From AB-137-C09 sp964458185 (lineage in GTDB: Bacteria; Pseudomonadota; Zetaproteobacteria; Mariprofundales; Mariprofundaceae): 34,481 nt of DNA. Below are positions 1 to 8,673 of the stretch, one piece after another (positions within the stretch are counted from its first letter, which is position 1; every line of letters starts with the position of its first letter). The DNA lies in NCBI GenBank assembly GCA_964458185.1, contig CAYWFG010000020.1, forward strand, positions 1 through 34,481. Direction: 5' to 3'. The position numbers and the translations under genes were made by a program. The notes below the pieces were generated by a model that had not been told where the DNA came from, ran no database searches, and saw only the letters and a program-made list of their open reading frames with translations.

Positions 1-1
1 C

Positions 2-134
2 CTTTTAAGATGGCACATTAATCATTATAATGACTTACAGCACGGTGGAAGAGCAGAGCATCATCCACCGTGTTTTGACCCAAGTTTCAGAGGAATTTCG
101 CTTTTCTAAGCTACAGACTATTTCGTCTTAAAAG
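2..134. repeat. Short segment bounded by 9-nt inverted repeats
   Basis: CTTTTAAGA at 2-10 and its reverse complement TCTTAAAAG at 126-134 bracket the hairpin at 41-72. One mismatch farther in, the match continues by one more base. The layout, terminal inverted repeats around a small non-coding hairpin, resembles a miniature element, but there is no clear target-site duplication and the left end sits at the window edge, so this is only suggestive. Confidence 0.2.
41..76 (+). terminator. Possible weak terminator hairpin in the 5' flank
   Basis: A perfect 9-bp inverted repeat (CACGGTGGA at 41-49, TCCACCGTG at 64-72) with a 14-nt loop is followed by only four T residues (73-76) on the plus strand. 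It could end a plus-strand gene lying to the left, or act as a hairpin downstream of sucA on the minus strand, where no T run follows. The rest of 1-206 holds no credible gene; sucB, the usual gene after sucA, is absent from it. Confidence 0.35.
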
Positions 135-206
135 AACGTGATAAAAGTGAAATCTTTTTTCATCATCATTGGATTCTGTACTCATAGCATCCTCAGTATA
201 GCTTTT

Positions 207-3008
207 TTATTGCACGTTAGCTAATGCTTTTTCAATCAGCAACGCTTGCTCTTCTTTATGCCGTGCAATTGAACCAACGGCAGGTGCGGCTGCGGCAGGT
301 CTTGTGATGCAGTGCAGCACTTGCCAAGACTGTAAACAATAATTCAGATGATGACGAATTTGATAGTTTGCCCCTTGGTTTTCAGGCTCTTCTTGCACCC
401 AGCGCACGGTTTTGGCAGCTTGGTATGTTGCCAACATAGGCTGTAATTCACCACGCGGGAAAGGATATAAACGCTCAATGCGAATAATTGCCAGTGTGTG
501 TATCCCCTGCGCCTCACGCGCTGCCAATATGTCGTAATAAACTTTACCCGTACACAATATAACACATGTACACTGTGAAATATCAATCGTTGTCGCTTGT
601 TCTGCTAGCACAGGGTGAAAACTACCATCAGTAAAATCAGGCAACGATGAAAATGATGCTTTATTGCGCAATAAGCTTTTCGGTCCCATCAAGATAAGTG
701 GTTTACGCATGCGCATATTTAACTGCCTGCGCAATACATGGAACACCTGTGCAGGCGTTGTAGGGTAGACGACTTGCATATTTTCTTCGGCACAGAGTTG
801 CAAATAACGCTCTAGCCGTGCCGAAGAATGCTCTGCCCCTTGCCCTTCATAGCCATGCGGCAACCATAACACCATGCCACACATGCGTTGCCACTTGCTT
901 TCACCTGCGGCAATAAATTGGTCAATAATCACTTGCGCATTGTTCGCAAAATCACCGTATTGCGCTTCCCAAATCACCAAGGCACGCGGTTCTGCCACCG
1001 CATAGCCGTATTCAAAACCCAGCACTGCCATTTCTGAAAGCATGCTGTCAACGACAAAAAAGTGACTCATCGCGCCTTGTTCCACTTGTTTTAATGGCAT
1101 CAAGGATTTACCCGTTTGTTGATCGTAGACTATGGCATGGCGATGAAAAAACGTACCGCGTCCAGAATCTTGCCCCGACAAACGCACCCATCCCCCTTCA
1201 TGAACAAGGGTGGCATACGCCATCGTTTCAGCGCAGCCCCAATCAATGGGCATCGCACCATCCATCATGGCAATACGATTTTTATAAAGTTTGGCAACTT
1301 GACGCGCAGGGTGAAAATTTTTGGGCAAGGTATGCACCCGCACGGCTAATTCATGTAACAGCGTTGCTTTTACAGCAGTGTTTGGTTCTTGATCCAAGTG
1401 GTTTTGGTAGCCTTCCCAGCGACCTTGCAAGCTATTCACGGCATGAGGTTCTGCCTCGCTGCGGTGCATACGTTGTAAACAATCGCGGTATTTTGTTACC
1501 ATGCTTTTCGCTTCGGTGGCAGTTAATACACCATCACGCAATAATTGTTCGCGGTACAATGTTGCCACCGTTGGATGCGCGTTAATGCATTGATACATCA
1601 AGGGTTGAGTAACTTCTGGCGCATCCGCTTCGTTATGCCCATGGCGGCGATAAGTGACAAGATCAATCACAATATCACTGCGGAAATGGCTACGGTATTC
1701 CATCGCTAATTGCATCATCATGCAACAGGCTTCGGGGTCATCACCATTGACGTGCAATATCGGTGCTTGCACCATTTTTGCAATATCGGTGCAGTAAAAT
1801 GTGGAGCGTGCATCAAAGGGGTTGGTGGTAAAACCAATTTGATTGTTAATCACAATATGAATCGTGCCGCCTGTGCGATACCCTGTTAAATCACCCAGAT
1901 TTAATGATTCAGCAATCACGCCCTGCCCTGCAAATGCAGCATCACCATGCACCAACACACCCATCACTTGCCGTCTGGCAACATCTTTTCGGCGGCATTG
2001 ACGGGCGCGAACACTGCCTAACACCACAGGAGAAATAACAGCCAAATGCGAAGGATTAAACGCCAGCGATAAATGAACCGTTCCCGCCTTGGTTTGAATA
2101 TCGGATGAAAAACCCATGTGGTATTTGACATCACCTTGACCAGAAGCTTCAGCGACCACCGCACCACCAAACTCAGCGAAAATATCTCTCAGGCTTTTGC
2201 CTAACACATTGGCAAGCACGCTCAAACGTCCACGGTGTGCCATACCAAGAATGATTTCTTTGATATTTGATTCGCCACTTTGCTGCACCATCATCGACAA
2301 CATCGGGATTAAACTTTCACTACCTTCTAACGAAAACCGCTTTTGTCCCATGTAACGGGTATGCAAAAAATGTTCAAACTCTTCAGCGCGCATGATACGT
2401 CCAAAAATATGAAGGCGGGTTTCACGATCAAAATGAGGCGTTCCCTGCTGTTTTTCTAAGCGTTCATATAACCAGTGTTTTTTTGCCGAATCAACCACAT
2501 GCATCAACTCAGGGCCAATATGCCCCCCATAAGTCCGTTGCAGGCAAGCAATAATATCACGCAAAGGCATTGCTTCAGCGCCCGGTAAATCACCACTGGG
2601 AAACAGATGGTCAAGATCTTCATTACCCAAGGCATAGTATTTTAACTCAAGCTCAGGGCGAGCTGTACGTTGTGTTAATTCAAGTGGATCCAATTGAGCT
2701 TGGGTATGCCCGTAAACACGCCAAGCATGAATAAGATAAATCGCCCGCGAAGGGTATTCGACATGAAACTGTGCAGCTTCTGCGGTAGGTGATGGTGTGC
2801 TAGTCAGCATAGTGGGGCTTAAACGCGCATTGGCACGCATGGTTTGCAGCATGGCAGCATGCGATGATTGTTCATCCGATGATTCATTATCTGTTTGCGC
2901 AGCAAAATAGTTCTGCCATGCATCCGAGACGTTGGCAGGGTTATCTCGCCATTGTGATTGCAATACTTCAATCCAACTTCCAGCGGCTATGGCAATATCA
3001 TCGTTCAT
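207..3008 (-). CDS. sucA: 2-oxoglutarate dehydrogenase E1 component
   Basis: This is the thiamine-diphosphate E1 subunit that decarboxylates 2-oxoglutarate and passes the succinyl group to the E2 lipoyl arm in the TCA cycle (cytoplasm). At 933 residues it has the normal family length. Visible signatures are the N-terminal segment SWIEVLQSQWRDNP, the substrate/TPP motif GMAHRGRLSVL at about 255-265, the TPP/Mg motif GDAAFAGQGVIAE at about 355-367, and the conserved C-terminal region with the PAAAAPAVGS motif. The ATG is preceded by AGAGGA at good spacing. It is the last gene of the minus-strand run, 44 nt after the SLATT-like gene. sucB and a dedicated lpd do not follow within the 206 bases available, which is unusual because sucA and sucB are normally adjacent. 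The partner E2 must be encoded elsewhere. Confidence 0.97.
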   Translation of the reverse strand: MNDDIAIAAGSWIEVLQSQWRDNPANVSDAWQNYFAAQTDNESSDEQSSHAAMLQTMRANARLSPTMLTSTPSPTAEAAQFHVEYPSRAIYLIHAWRVYGHTQAQLDPLELTQRTARPELELKYYALGNEDLDHLFPSGDLPGAEAMPLRDIIACLQRTYGGHIGPELMHVVDSAKKHWLYERLEKQQGTPHFDRETRLHIFGRIMRAEEFEHFLHTRYMGQKRFSLEGSESLIPMLSMMVQQSGESNIKEIILGMAHRGRLSVLANVLGKSLRDIFAEFGGAVVAEASGQGDVKYHMGFSSDIQTKAGTVHLSLAFNPSHLAVISPVVLGSVRARQCRRKDVARRQVMGVLVHGDAAFAGQGVIAESLNLGDLTGYRTGGTIHIVINNQIGFTTNPFDARSTFYCTDIAKMVQAPILHVNGDDPEACCMMMQLAMEYRSHFRSDIVIDLVTYRRHGHNEADAPEVTQPLMYQCINAHPTVATLYREQLLRDGVLTATEAKSMVTKYRDCLQRMHRSEAEPHAVNSLQGRWEGYQNHLDQEPNTAVKATLLHELAVRVHTLPKNFHPARQVAKLYKNRIAMMDGAMPIDWGCAETMAYATLVHEGGWVRLSGQDSGRGTFFHRHAIVYDQQTGKSLMPLKQVEQGAMSHFFVVDSMLSEMAVLGFEYGYAVAEPRALVIWEAQYGDFANNAQVIIDQFIAAGESKWQRMCGMVLWLPHGYEGQGAEHSSARLERYLQLCAEENMQVVYPTTPAQVFHVLRRQLNMRMRKPLILMGPKSLLRNKASFSSLPDFTDGSFHPVLAEQATTIDISQCTCVILCTGKVYYDILAAREAQGIHTLAIIRIERLYPFPRGELQPMLATYQAAKTVRWVQEEPENQGANYQIRHHLNYCLQSWQVLHCITRPAAAAPAVGSIARHKEEQALLIEKALANVQ

Positions 3009-3052
3009 GGTGAATCCTCTTTGTTAAAACGTCAAGCTATTCTGCCACAGAT

Positions 3053-3913
3053 TTATTGCCTATCTGTTGCTGTGTCTTTGCTTTCATCTTTTCGACTTTC
3101 CGCACGTTGACCGACCTCTGCTTTAAGAATACTTTCACAATTCTCTGCTAACAAATGAAAAGCCGCATGCCGATTGGCATAAATGCCCGTACCCACATGA
3201 AATTGCGAAAGATTGGCATCCAAATCTTGGTATATACTTTGGTAACGCAACCAGTTTTCTTGGTATTTAAACAAGCCCAATAAACCCACAATCACAGCCG
3301 ATGCACCACCCGATAAGGCAACCAACCATTTTAAATACATGGTGGCTGGGTCGGTGGTAATAAAACCACTTAACACAGGCACAAAGGCAGCCAAAATGAT
3401 AGCAGTCGTTTGCCAAAAGTAATACCGTTGTTGATTCTTGGTGGCTGTTTTTTTAAAGCATTCAAGCTTGGGGATAATACGTTGGTCAATATAATGTTGT
3501 TGCTCTGTTGTTAAATGAAGCGTTTGCTGAACTTCTTCATACATGCGCTCAAACACAATTTTTTTAATGGCATACCCTTGACCCTTTTGCTCACGATCAA
3601 AAACAAGGTAATCCCCTGCATGGTAGCGTGTTGAGCCTTCAATAGTGCTAATTTCACCATCGCTTGCTGCCACCTCTGCCCATACTTCACCAATCTTTTT
3701 GTAACGCCCTACACTGATGCGTTGGTAATGATCGCGAAAATAGGCTTTATCGACGGTGTAAACATCATCATTGTTGTTGATCAACCAATCACCTGAACGG
3801 CATACTTGCCTATGTCCCCATTTTTGATGTTGCCACTGGTCAAAATCTAAATCCAATTGCACAGCAGTGACATCATATTGTGGGCGTTTTCGGTAGGCTT
3901 TTCGGGCAGGCAT
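3053..3913 (-). CDS. SLATT/DUF4231-like two-TM membrane protein with duplicated N-terminal module
   Basis: The 286-residue protein has two parts. Residues about 36-64 and 96-126 are two copies of a small module (SGDWLI..., AGDYLV..., each followed by an aromatic/K-x-x-F-x-x-x-Y pattern). Residues about 130-262 look like a SLATT domain (DUF4231): a helix, two membrane segments (about 168-185 and 196-215), and a helix with the W-x-x-Y-x-x-I-Y-x-x-L pattern. The C-terminus is charged. SLATT proteins are predicted pore-forming effectors, often in nucleotide-signalled conflict systems; no such partner (CD-NTase, SMODS) is adjacent here, so the role is open. The ATG has AGGGAG eight bases upstream, overlapping the end of the antiporter gene 13 nt before it, which suggests co-transcription. 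Assignment is by recalled family pattern, not a search. Confidence 0.7.
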   Translation of the reverse strand: MPARKAYRKRPQYDVTAVQLDLDFDQWQHQKWGHRQVCRSGDWLINNNDDVYTVDKAYFRDHYQRISVGRYKKIGEVWAEVAASDGEISTIEGSTRYHAGDYLVFDREQKGQGYAIKKIVFERMYEEVQQTLHLTTEQQHYIDQRIIPKLECFKKTATKNQQRYYFWQTTAIILAAFVPVLSGFITTDPATMYLKWLVALSGGASAVIVGLLGLFKYQENWLRYQSIYQDLDANLSQFHVGTGIYANRHAAFHLLAENCESILKAEVGQRAESRKDESKDTATDRQ

Positions 3914-3926
3914 GCGGCAGACTCCC

Positions 3927-5768
3927 TTACAGTTGTTTGATAGCTGGCGGTAAGATCATGGATTGTCCTTCTTTTAAATGATCAAAGCGCAGTAAAAAAA
4001 GTATTTCATCATCGGCTTCCAATATCAAATCATCATGGGGAATCAAGGTTTCTTCGTTGCGTAAAATAGCCATCGGCTGTACGCCATGCGTGATACGAGT
4101 ATCTGCCAGCTTGCAATGAACTAGGGGTGAGTCTTCAGCAATCGTATAAGCATCATGAATCAAACGCTTGCGCACCGCTTGATCCATCCAGTAGGTTGCG
4201 GTGTAAGGTTTACCAAACAAGCGTTTGGCTTGAAGCTGATGAATAAAGGGCGCGTGTTTACCTTGTTCGCCTTCTTGTAATGCCACATAAATATCAGGCA
4301 CATGAAATTGTTCCCTCGCCATTGCTGCAATAAGCAGGTTATGATCCGATGAACCAGTCATCACCAATACCGCAGAAACCTCTTGCGCATGGATGATCTC
4401 TAAAAACAAAGGGTCTAGGGCATTGCCTTGCACGGCTTGAAAGCCAGCTTTTTTCATCTGTCCAATGGCTTCACCGTTCATGTCTAAAAAACGAACTTCG
4501 CGGTCATTGCACAATACGCGCCCCATCTCGGCAGCCATTTGACCACCACCAATCAATAAAACCGTGGTATCACTGCTGCCATTGACTGCTAACTTTTGAC
4601 TCAATACTCGCGCCAATGAACCATAAATAAACACCGATAAAATAATCACGGTAAAAACCAAAGAGACCAGCACATCAACATGGGCAAAACCTGCATCTTG
4701 TAACGATAAAGCAAACAATGAGGTGATCGCCGCAGCAACCACGCCTCGCGGTGCCATCAACCCTAAAAAACGAATCTGATTGATCTCTAATGATGAGCCA
4801 AGACTCGATAACCAAGCCACCAACGGGCGCACAAGCACCGCGAGCAGAATGAAAATAAACACGCCTTGCCATAGATAACGCATCAATACTTCTAGGTTTA
4901 ATTGTGCCGCAAGCAAGACAAACAATACCGAAATCAGTAATACTGCAAGGCTCGCTTTAAAATGGCGTAGACGTTGAATATCAGGCAGATCCATTTTTTG
5001 CATGCTTGCACCTGCAACCAGTACTGCCATCAAGCCTGCTTGCGCACTGATATGATCGGCAATCAGAAACAATGCCCATACAATGGCAAGTGTAAAAATG
5101 CTTCGTACTTCTACGTTATGGGTAATATTTGCCAGCAAGGCACGCCCCAACAACCAACCACCGACCAAGCCAATGGCTGAACCCACGCCAATTTTATAAA
5201 AAATAGCCTGCATGGTAAGCATCGCACCTGTTTCAGGGCTAAGCGTTAATTGCAACATCACAATCGCTAAAATCGCACCCACCGCATCCACCAGCATCGC
5301 CTCACTGCTTAAAATGCAACTTACAGCCCGATCCAAACGAACTTGTTGGATGATAGGCATAATCACGGTTGGTCCACCGACAGAAACGATAGCACCAAAC
5401 AATAACGACATTACCCAACTCATATCGGTAAAAGCATGTGCCACTGCGCCACCGATAAACATGGTCAACAATGGGCCAAGTACAATCAAACGACTGACCA
5501 CAGAACCATGCTCACGCAATGTTTTAAGATTAAGGTTTAAGCCGCCTTCAAAGAGAATGATAGCTAGCCCAAGTTCAATCAAGGTATGCATTGCAGGTTC
5601 GAGCATTTCGGCATGCAACACATGCAGACCATAAGGACCGAGCAGCATGCCACCTAATAACCACAACAGAATCGGCGGCATACGCATGCGTTCAGAAACC
5701 AAGTGTGAAAAGACGGCAACCAAGACGGCAATCACAAAAACAGCGGTGGGGTATTCAGTTCCGTGCAT
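3927..5768 (-). CDS. CPA-family Na+(K+)/H+ antiporter with C-terminal RCK (TrkA-N) domain
   Basis: The 613-residue inner-membrane protein begins with about twelve hydrophobic segments (residues about 5-390) containing family motifs: LFEGGLNLN, VSVGGPTVIMPI, and SSEAMLVDAVGAI, where the acidic pair is expected in the ion-binding site. After about residue 398 a soluble Rossmann-type regulatory domain follows, starting VLLIGGGQMAAEMG and containing AVQGNALDP, then a TrkA-C-like tail. This arrangement is that of NhaP-type or related cation/proton antiporters whose activity is gated by nucleotide or ions through the RCK domain. Transported ion cannot be read from sequence. The start has GGGAAG seven bases upstream. 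The neighbours (TlpA-like before, SLATT-like after) are on the same strand with gaps of 28 and 13 nt. Confidence 0.9.
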   Translation of the reverse strand: MHGTEYPTAVFVIAVLVAVFSHLVSERMRMPPILLWLLGGMLLGPYGLHVLHAEMLEPAMHTLIELGLAIILFEGGLNLNLKTLREHGSVVSRLIVLGPLLTMFIGGAVAHAFTDMSWVMSLLFGAIVSVGGPTVIMPIIQQVRLDRAVSCILSSEAMLVDAVGAILAIVMLQLTLSPETGAMLTMQAIFYKIGVGSAIGLVGGWLLGRALLANITHNVEVRSIFTLAIVWALFLIADHISAQAGLMAVLVAGASMQKMDLPDIQRLRHFKASLAVLLISVLFVLLAAQLNLEVLMRYLWQGVFIFILLAVLVRPLVAWLSSLGSSLEINQIRFLGLMAPRGVVAAAITSLFALSLQDAGFAHVDVLVSLVFTVIILSVFIYGSLARVLSQKLAVNGSSDTTVLLIGGGQMAAEMGRVLCNDREVRFLDMNGEAIGQMKKAGFQAVQGNALDPLFLEIIHAQEVSAVLVMTGSSDHNLLIAAMAREQFHVPDIYVALQEGEQGKHAPFIHQLQAKRLFGKPYTATYWMDQAVRKRLIHDAYTIAEDSPLVHCKLADTRITHGVQPMAILRNEETLIPHDDLILEADDEILFLLRFDHLKEGQSMILPPAIKQL

Positions 5769-5796
5769 TAGCTTCCCGTCTTAAAAGGTGAGATTT

Positions 5797-6270
5797 TTAT
5801 GGCTTTTTAAACAATGCCAAGAGCTGGTCATTCCACGCGCCATCGCGCCATTGTTGAACGCCTGTATGCACACTTAAAATATCACCTGAAGCATCAATCA
5901 ATACTGTGGTGGGCAGACCGCGTGCGCCAAGTTTATACAGTTGTGCGGCATCTGATAGCAGCAAGGGGACTTTCATATGGATTTTTTTTAAAAAATCTGT
6001 TGCATCAGTCGCTGATTGATCCAGTGACACTGGCAATACATGCACATCAGGATTTTTTTTGATCCATGCTGCCATTTCAGGCATTTCAATACGACAGGGG
6101 AAACACCACGATGCCCAAAGATGCAACACCACAGGCGCGCCCTTACGCTCATCCAGTTGATGTTGCACACCTTGTTCATCCAGCCATTTAAAATCTACTG
6201 CTGCGGCAAATGGCACCAGCGACAACAATGCTACGACCATCATCATGGACTTTAGGGTGTATTTTTTCAT
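5797..6270 (-). CDS. TlpA-like periplasmic thioredoxin
   Basis: A 157-residue TlpA/ResA-type disulfide reductase, likely delivering reductant to periplasmic targets such as apocytochromes. The start chosen (6270) has a perfect AGGAGT site and opens a clear signal peptide, MKKYTLKSMMM..., with probable cleavage after AAA at about residue 24. An upstream in-frame ATG at 6381 would place 37 unlikely residues before the signal peptide and overlap lpdA. The catalytic CxxC is WCFPC (C56, C59), and the cis-proline region reads GLPTTVLID. It lies 67 nt after lpdA and 28 nt before the antiporter. Its target is not shown by context. Confidence 0.9.
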   Translation of the reverse strand: MKKYTLKSMMMVVALLSLVPFAAAVDFKWLDEQGVQHQLDERKGAPVVLHLWASWCFPCRIEMPEMAAWIKKNPDVHVLPVSLDQSATDATDFLKKIHMKVPLLLSDAAQLYKLGARGLPTTVLIDASGDILSVHTGVQQWRDGAWNDQLLALFKKP

Positions 6271-6337
6271 TGCGACTCCTTTTTTGTCAACACATGAACT
6301 ATGTCGAGCAGGGCAAGCAATGCTTACCCCTTTCTTA

Positions 6338-8161
6338 TTACTGATGAATAGCGCGTCCTTCAGCATCCAAGACCGATTCATGAATCATTTCTGATAAGGT
6401 AGGATGCGGAAACATGTGGTGAATCAATTCGGCTTCAGTGGTTTCAAGCGAACGCGCCAATTGCAGCGATACAATCAATTCAGTTGCTTCAGCACCAACG
6501 ATATGCGCGCCTAACAATTCCCCTGTTTCAGCATGAAAAATGGTTTTTACCATGCCTTCAGTTTCTGCCAGCCCCATCGCTTTACCATTCGGAGCATAAG
6601 GCATGCGCCCTACTTTGATCGGGATGTTTTCATCTTTACACTGCTGCTCTGTTTTGCCGCACGAGCCAATTTGTGGTTGGCAATAGGTGCAACCTGGGAC
6701 GTTGCCATAATCAATCGCATGAGGGGTTAAGTCTGCAATCGCTTCGACACAAACAACACCTTCATGGCTTGCCACATGTGCCAAGGCAGGTGCGCCAATG
6801 ACATCGCCAATGGCATACACGCCTGCATGATCGGTACGGTACCAATCATCGACGGCAATAGTTTGGCGTTCAATTGCCATGCTTGTATGCTCAGCACCGA
6901 TAGTGTCGGTATTGCCAACCACGCCTACCGCAACCAAGCAAACATCACCTGTTAATTGCTGTGTTTTTCCTTTGGTTTCATAATCGACCATGGCACGACC
7001 ATCAACTTGTTTTGCCGATGATACCATCGCACTGGTGACTACTTTAATGCCTTGTTTTTTGAAGCTACGCGCCACCACTTTGGCAATTTCTGCATCTTCC
7101 AGTGGTAAAATATGATCCGCCGCTTCAACCACCGTGACTTTTGCACCCATGGCATTGTAAAAATAAGCAAACTCCATGCCTATTGCACCTGAACCAATCA
7201 CAATCATTTCTTTGGGTGTTTTCTCTGGCACTAATGCTTTTTTGTAAGTGATGATCACTTCATCATCGACTTCCATGCCTGCAAACGCCCGCGCTCGCGC
7301 ACCTGTGGCAACAATCACATGCTTGGCAGTGACTTGGCGGGTACTGCCATCGCTGGCTGTAACCATCAAACTATTATTGGCAGCAAAACGCGCTCTACCC
7401 TCAATATGGGTGATTTTATTTTTCTTGAATAAAAAGCCGATGCCTTTGTTTAATTTGGCAGAAATTGCCCGCGAACGTGCCACGGCAGTGTCAATCTGTG
7501 GTGCGATACCTTGCACACCCAAACCCAGTTCATCGCCATGCCCACGAATCACTTGCACCAGTTCTGCGGTGCGCAACAATGCTTTGGTAGGAATACAACC
7601 CCAATTCAGGCAAATACCACCTAAGTGAGTGGATTCCACACAGGCTGTTTTCAAGCCCAGTTGTGCGGCACGAATCGCTGCCACATAGCCCCCTGGCCCT
7701 GCACCAATAATCACTACATCGTATTCACCATCAGCGTTAAATAGTCCTGTGGGTTTAAGCGTTAACCCTTCATCGTTATCATCCAATGCAAGGGGATCTG
7801 ACGCAACGGCTTGTTGCAAATGTTCGGCAACGGCTTCGGTGGTGGCAACTGGGGCAGGGACTTGGGGTTCAATACTGGCTTCATTCATGCTGGCAGCTTG
7901 ATAGTCGGCAGGAATAGTTTCATCGTCTTCGGCGATAATGGCAATGGGATCACCCACCGCAACAATAGCACCTTCAGGCGATAAAATGCGGTGCAACACA
8001 CCTTCATCCACCACTTCCATTTCCATGGTTGCCTTGTCGGTTTCAATTTCTGCCATCACTTCACCCGATTCTAAGGTGTCGCCTTCTTTTTTTAACCAAC
8101 GGGCAATTTTTCCTTCCGTCATGGTCGGAGAAAGCTGGGTCATAAATACATCAATGGGCAT
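6338..8161 (-). CDS. lpdA: Dihydrolipoyl dehydrogenase (E3) with N-terminal lipoyl domain
   Basis: This flavoprotein reoxidises dihydrolipoyl groups of 2-oxoacid dehydrogenase complexes, giving NADH. The 607 residues comprise a lipoyl domain (1-80, lipoylated lysine K43 in ETDKATM), a flexible Ala/Pro/acidic linker (about 85-145), and a complete E3: FAD-binding GAGPGG at 153-158, redox-active disulfide C184/C189 in CLNWGCIPTKALL, an NAD-binding GSGAIGMEFA segment, and the C-terminal HPTLSEM base. The lipoyl domain is almost the same protein sequence as that of PdhC. It follows the BrnTA pair by 25 nt and the start has an AGAGAG site. As the only E3 here it probably serves the PDH complex and perhaps the 2-oxoglutarate complex encoded by sucA. 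Confidence 0.96.
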   Translation of the reverse strand: MPIDVFMTQLSPTMTEGKIARWLKKEGDTLESGEVMAEIETDKATMEMEVVDEGVLHRILSPEGAIVAVGDPIAIIAEDDETIPADYQAASMNEASIEPQVPAPVATTEAVAEHLQQAVASDPLALDDNDEGLTLKPTGLFNADGEYDVVIIGAGPGGYVAAIRAAQLGLKTACVESTHLGGICLNWGCIPTKALLRTAELVQVIRGHGDELGLGVQGIAPQIDTAVARSRAISAKLNKGIGFLFKKNKITHIEGRARFAANNSLMVTASDGSTRQVTAKHVIVATGARARAFAGMEVDDEVIITYKKALVPEKTPKEMIVIGSGAIGMEFAYFYNAMGAKVTVVEAADHILPLEDAEIAKVVARSFKKQGIKVVTSAMVSSAKQVDGRAMVDYETKGKTQQLTGDVCLVAVGVVGNTDTIGAEHTSMAIERQTIAVDDWYRTDHAGVYAIGDVIGAPALAHVASHEGVVCVEAIADLTPHAIDYGNVPGCTYCQPQIGSCGKTEQQCKDENIPIKVGRMPYAPNGKAMGLAETEGMVKTIFHAETGELLGAHIVGAEATELIVSLQLARSLETTEAELIHHMFPHPTLSEMIHESVLDAEGRAIHQ

Positions 8162-8186
8162 TGTTTTTCTCTCTTAAGTATCTCAT

Positions 8187-8420
8187 TTAAGAATGCGAAC
8201 TCACAGTTTCAAGGCGCTCTGCTAACCATACTTTAATGATTGATTGGCGGCTAATACCAATGCGAGCTGCCTCTTTATCTAAAGAATCAAGCATCCATGT
8301 TGGAATATCAAGGCTAACCAAGGCTTGTTGTTGCATCGGTCTTTTTGCTTTTGATAAATCCAGAGCATCCAATATATTTTCGCCACGATCAAATTTAGCA
8401 TCAAATTTAGAAGCTTTCAT
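8187..8420 (-). CDS. brnA: BrnA-family antitoxin (CopG/RHH-type)
   Basis: A 77-residue protein with an N-terminal toxin-binding tail (KFDAKFDRGENILDALDLSKA) and a C-terminal ribbon-helix-helix-like DNA-binding part (LVSLDIPTWMLDSLDKEA followed by IGISRQSIIKVWLAERLE). That is the usual build of antitoxins paired with BrnT (DUF497) toxins: it neutralises the toxin and represses its own promoter. Its ATG lies inside the end of brnT (14-nt overlap), with GAGG nine bases upstream, so the two are translated from the same message. It sits 25 nt ahead of lpdA. The BrnA-versus-other CopG label rests on pairing with BrnT. Confidence 0.85.
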   Translation of the reverse strand: MKASKFDAKFDRGENILDALDLSKAKRPMQQQALVSLDIPTWMLDSLDKEAARIGISRQSIIKVWLAERLETVSSHS

Positions 8421-8673
8421 ATAACGTCACCTCTTCTTTTCTTGAACGACGAACAGATATGATACGGAGGCACTCTTTTCGGTATGTAATCACAGCAGTC
8501 CAGCACTTTCCATTCAATGCAGCAATCACCAAGTTTCGTCTTTCACCTATTGTTTTCGCAGGTATCTCAAGAAGATTTGTATCATTCCATAATGCTTGCG
8601 CACGTAAAAAATCAATGCCATGTTTATCAAGGTTTGATTGACTCTTATCATTATCAAATTCAAAAACAACCAT
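8407..8673 (-). CDS. brnT: BrnT-family ribonuclease toxin (DUF497)
   Basis: An 88-residue toxin of the BrnT/DUF497 family, RelE-fold ribonucleases that inhibit translation when free of BrnA. Signatures are FEFDNDKSQSNLDKHGIDF at the start, ERRNLVIA in the middle, and the C-terminal LRIISVRRSRKEEVTLYE, with the Arg/Glu-rich end typical of the active site. The ATG abuts the pdhC stop with no base between (TAAATG), and there is no obvious Shine-Dalgarno site, so translation is probably coupled to pdhC. That places toxin expression under the PDH transcription unit, an unusual position. Confidence 0.88.
   Translation of the reverse strand: MVVFEFDNDKSQSNLDKHGIDFLRAQALWNDTNLLEIPAKTIGERRNLVIAALNGKCWTAVITYRKECLRIISVRRSRKEEVTLYESF

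Noticed and set aside
1094..1585. Plus-strand 163-residue open frame inside sucA
   Set aside because: It lies antisense to well-conserved sucA sequence, and its translation has no domain pattern or ribosome site.
5212..5634. Plus-strand 140-residue frame inside the antiporter gene
   Set aside because: It is antisense to membrane segments of the antiporter; the low-complexity Ser/Ile/Thr composition is what reversing such codons yields.
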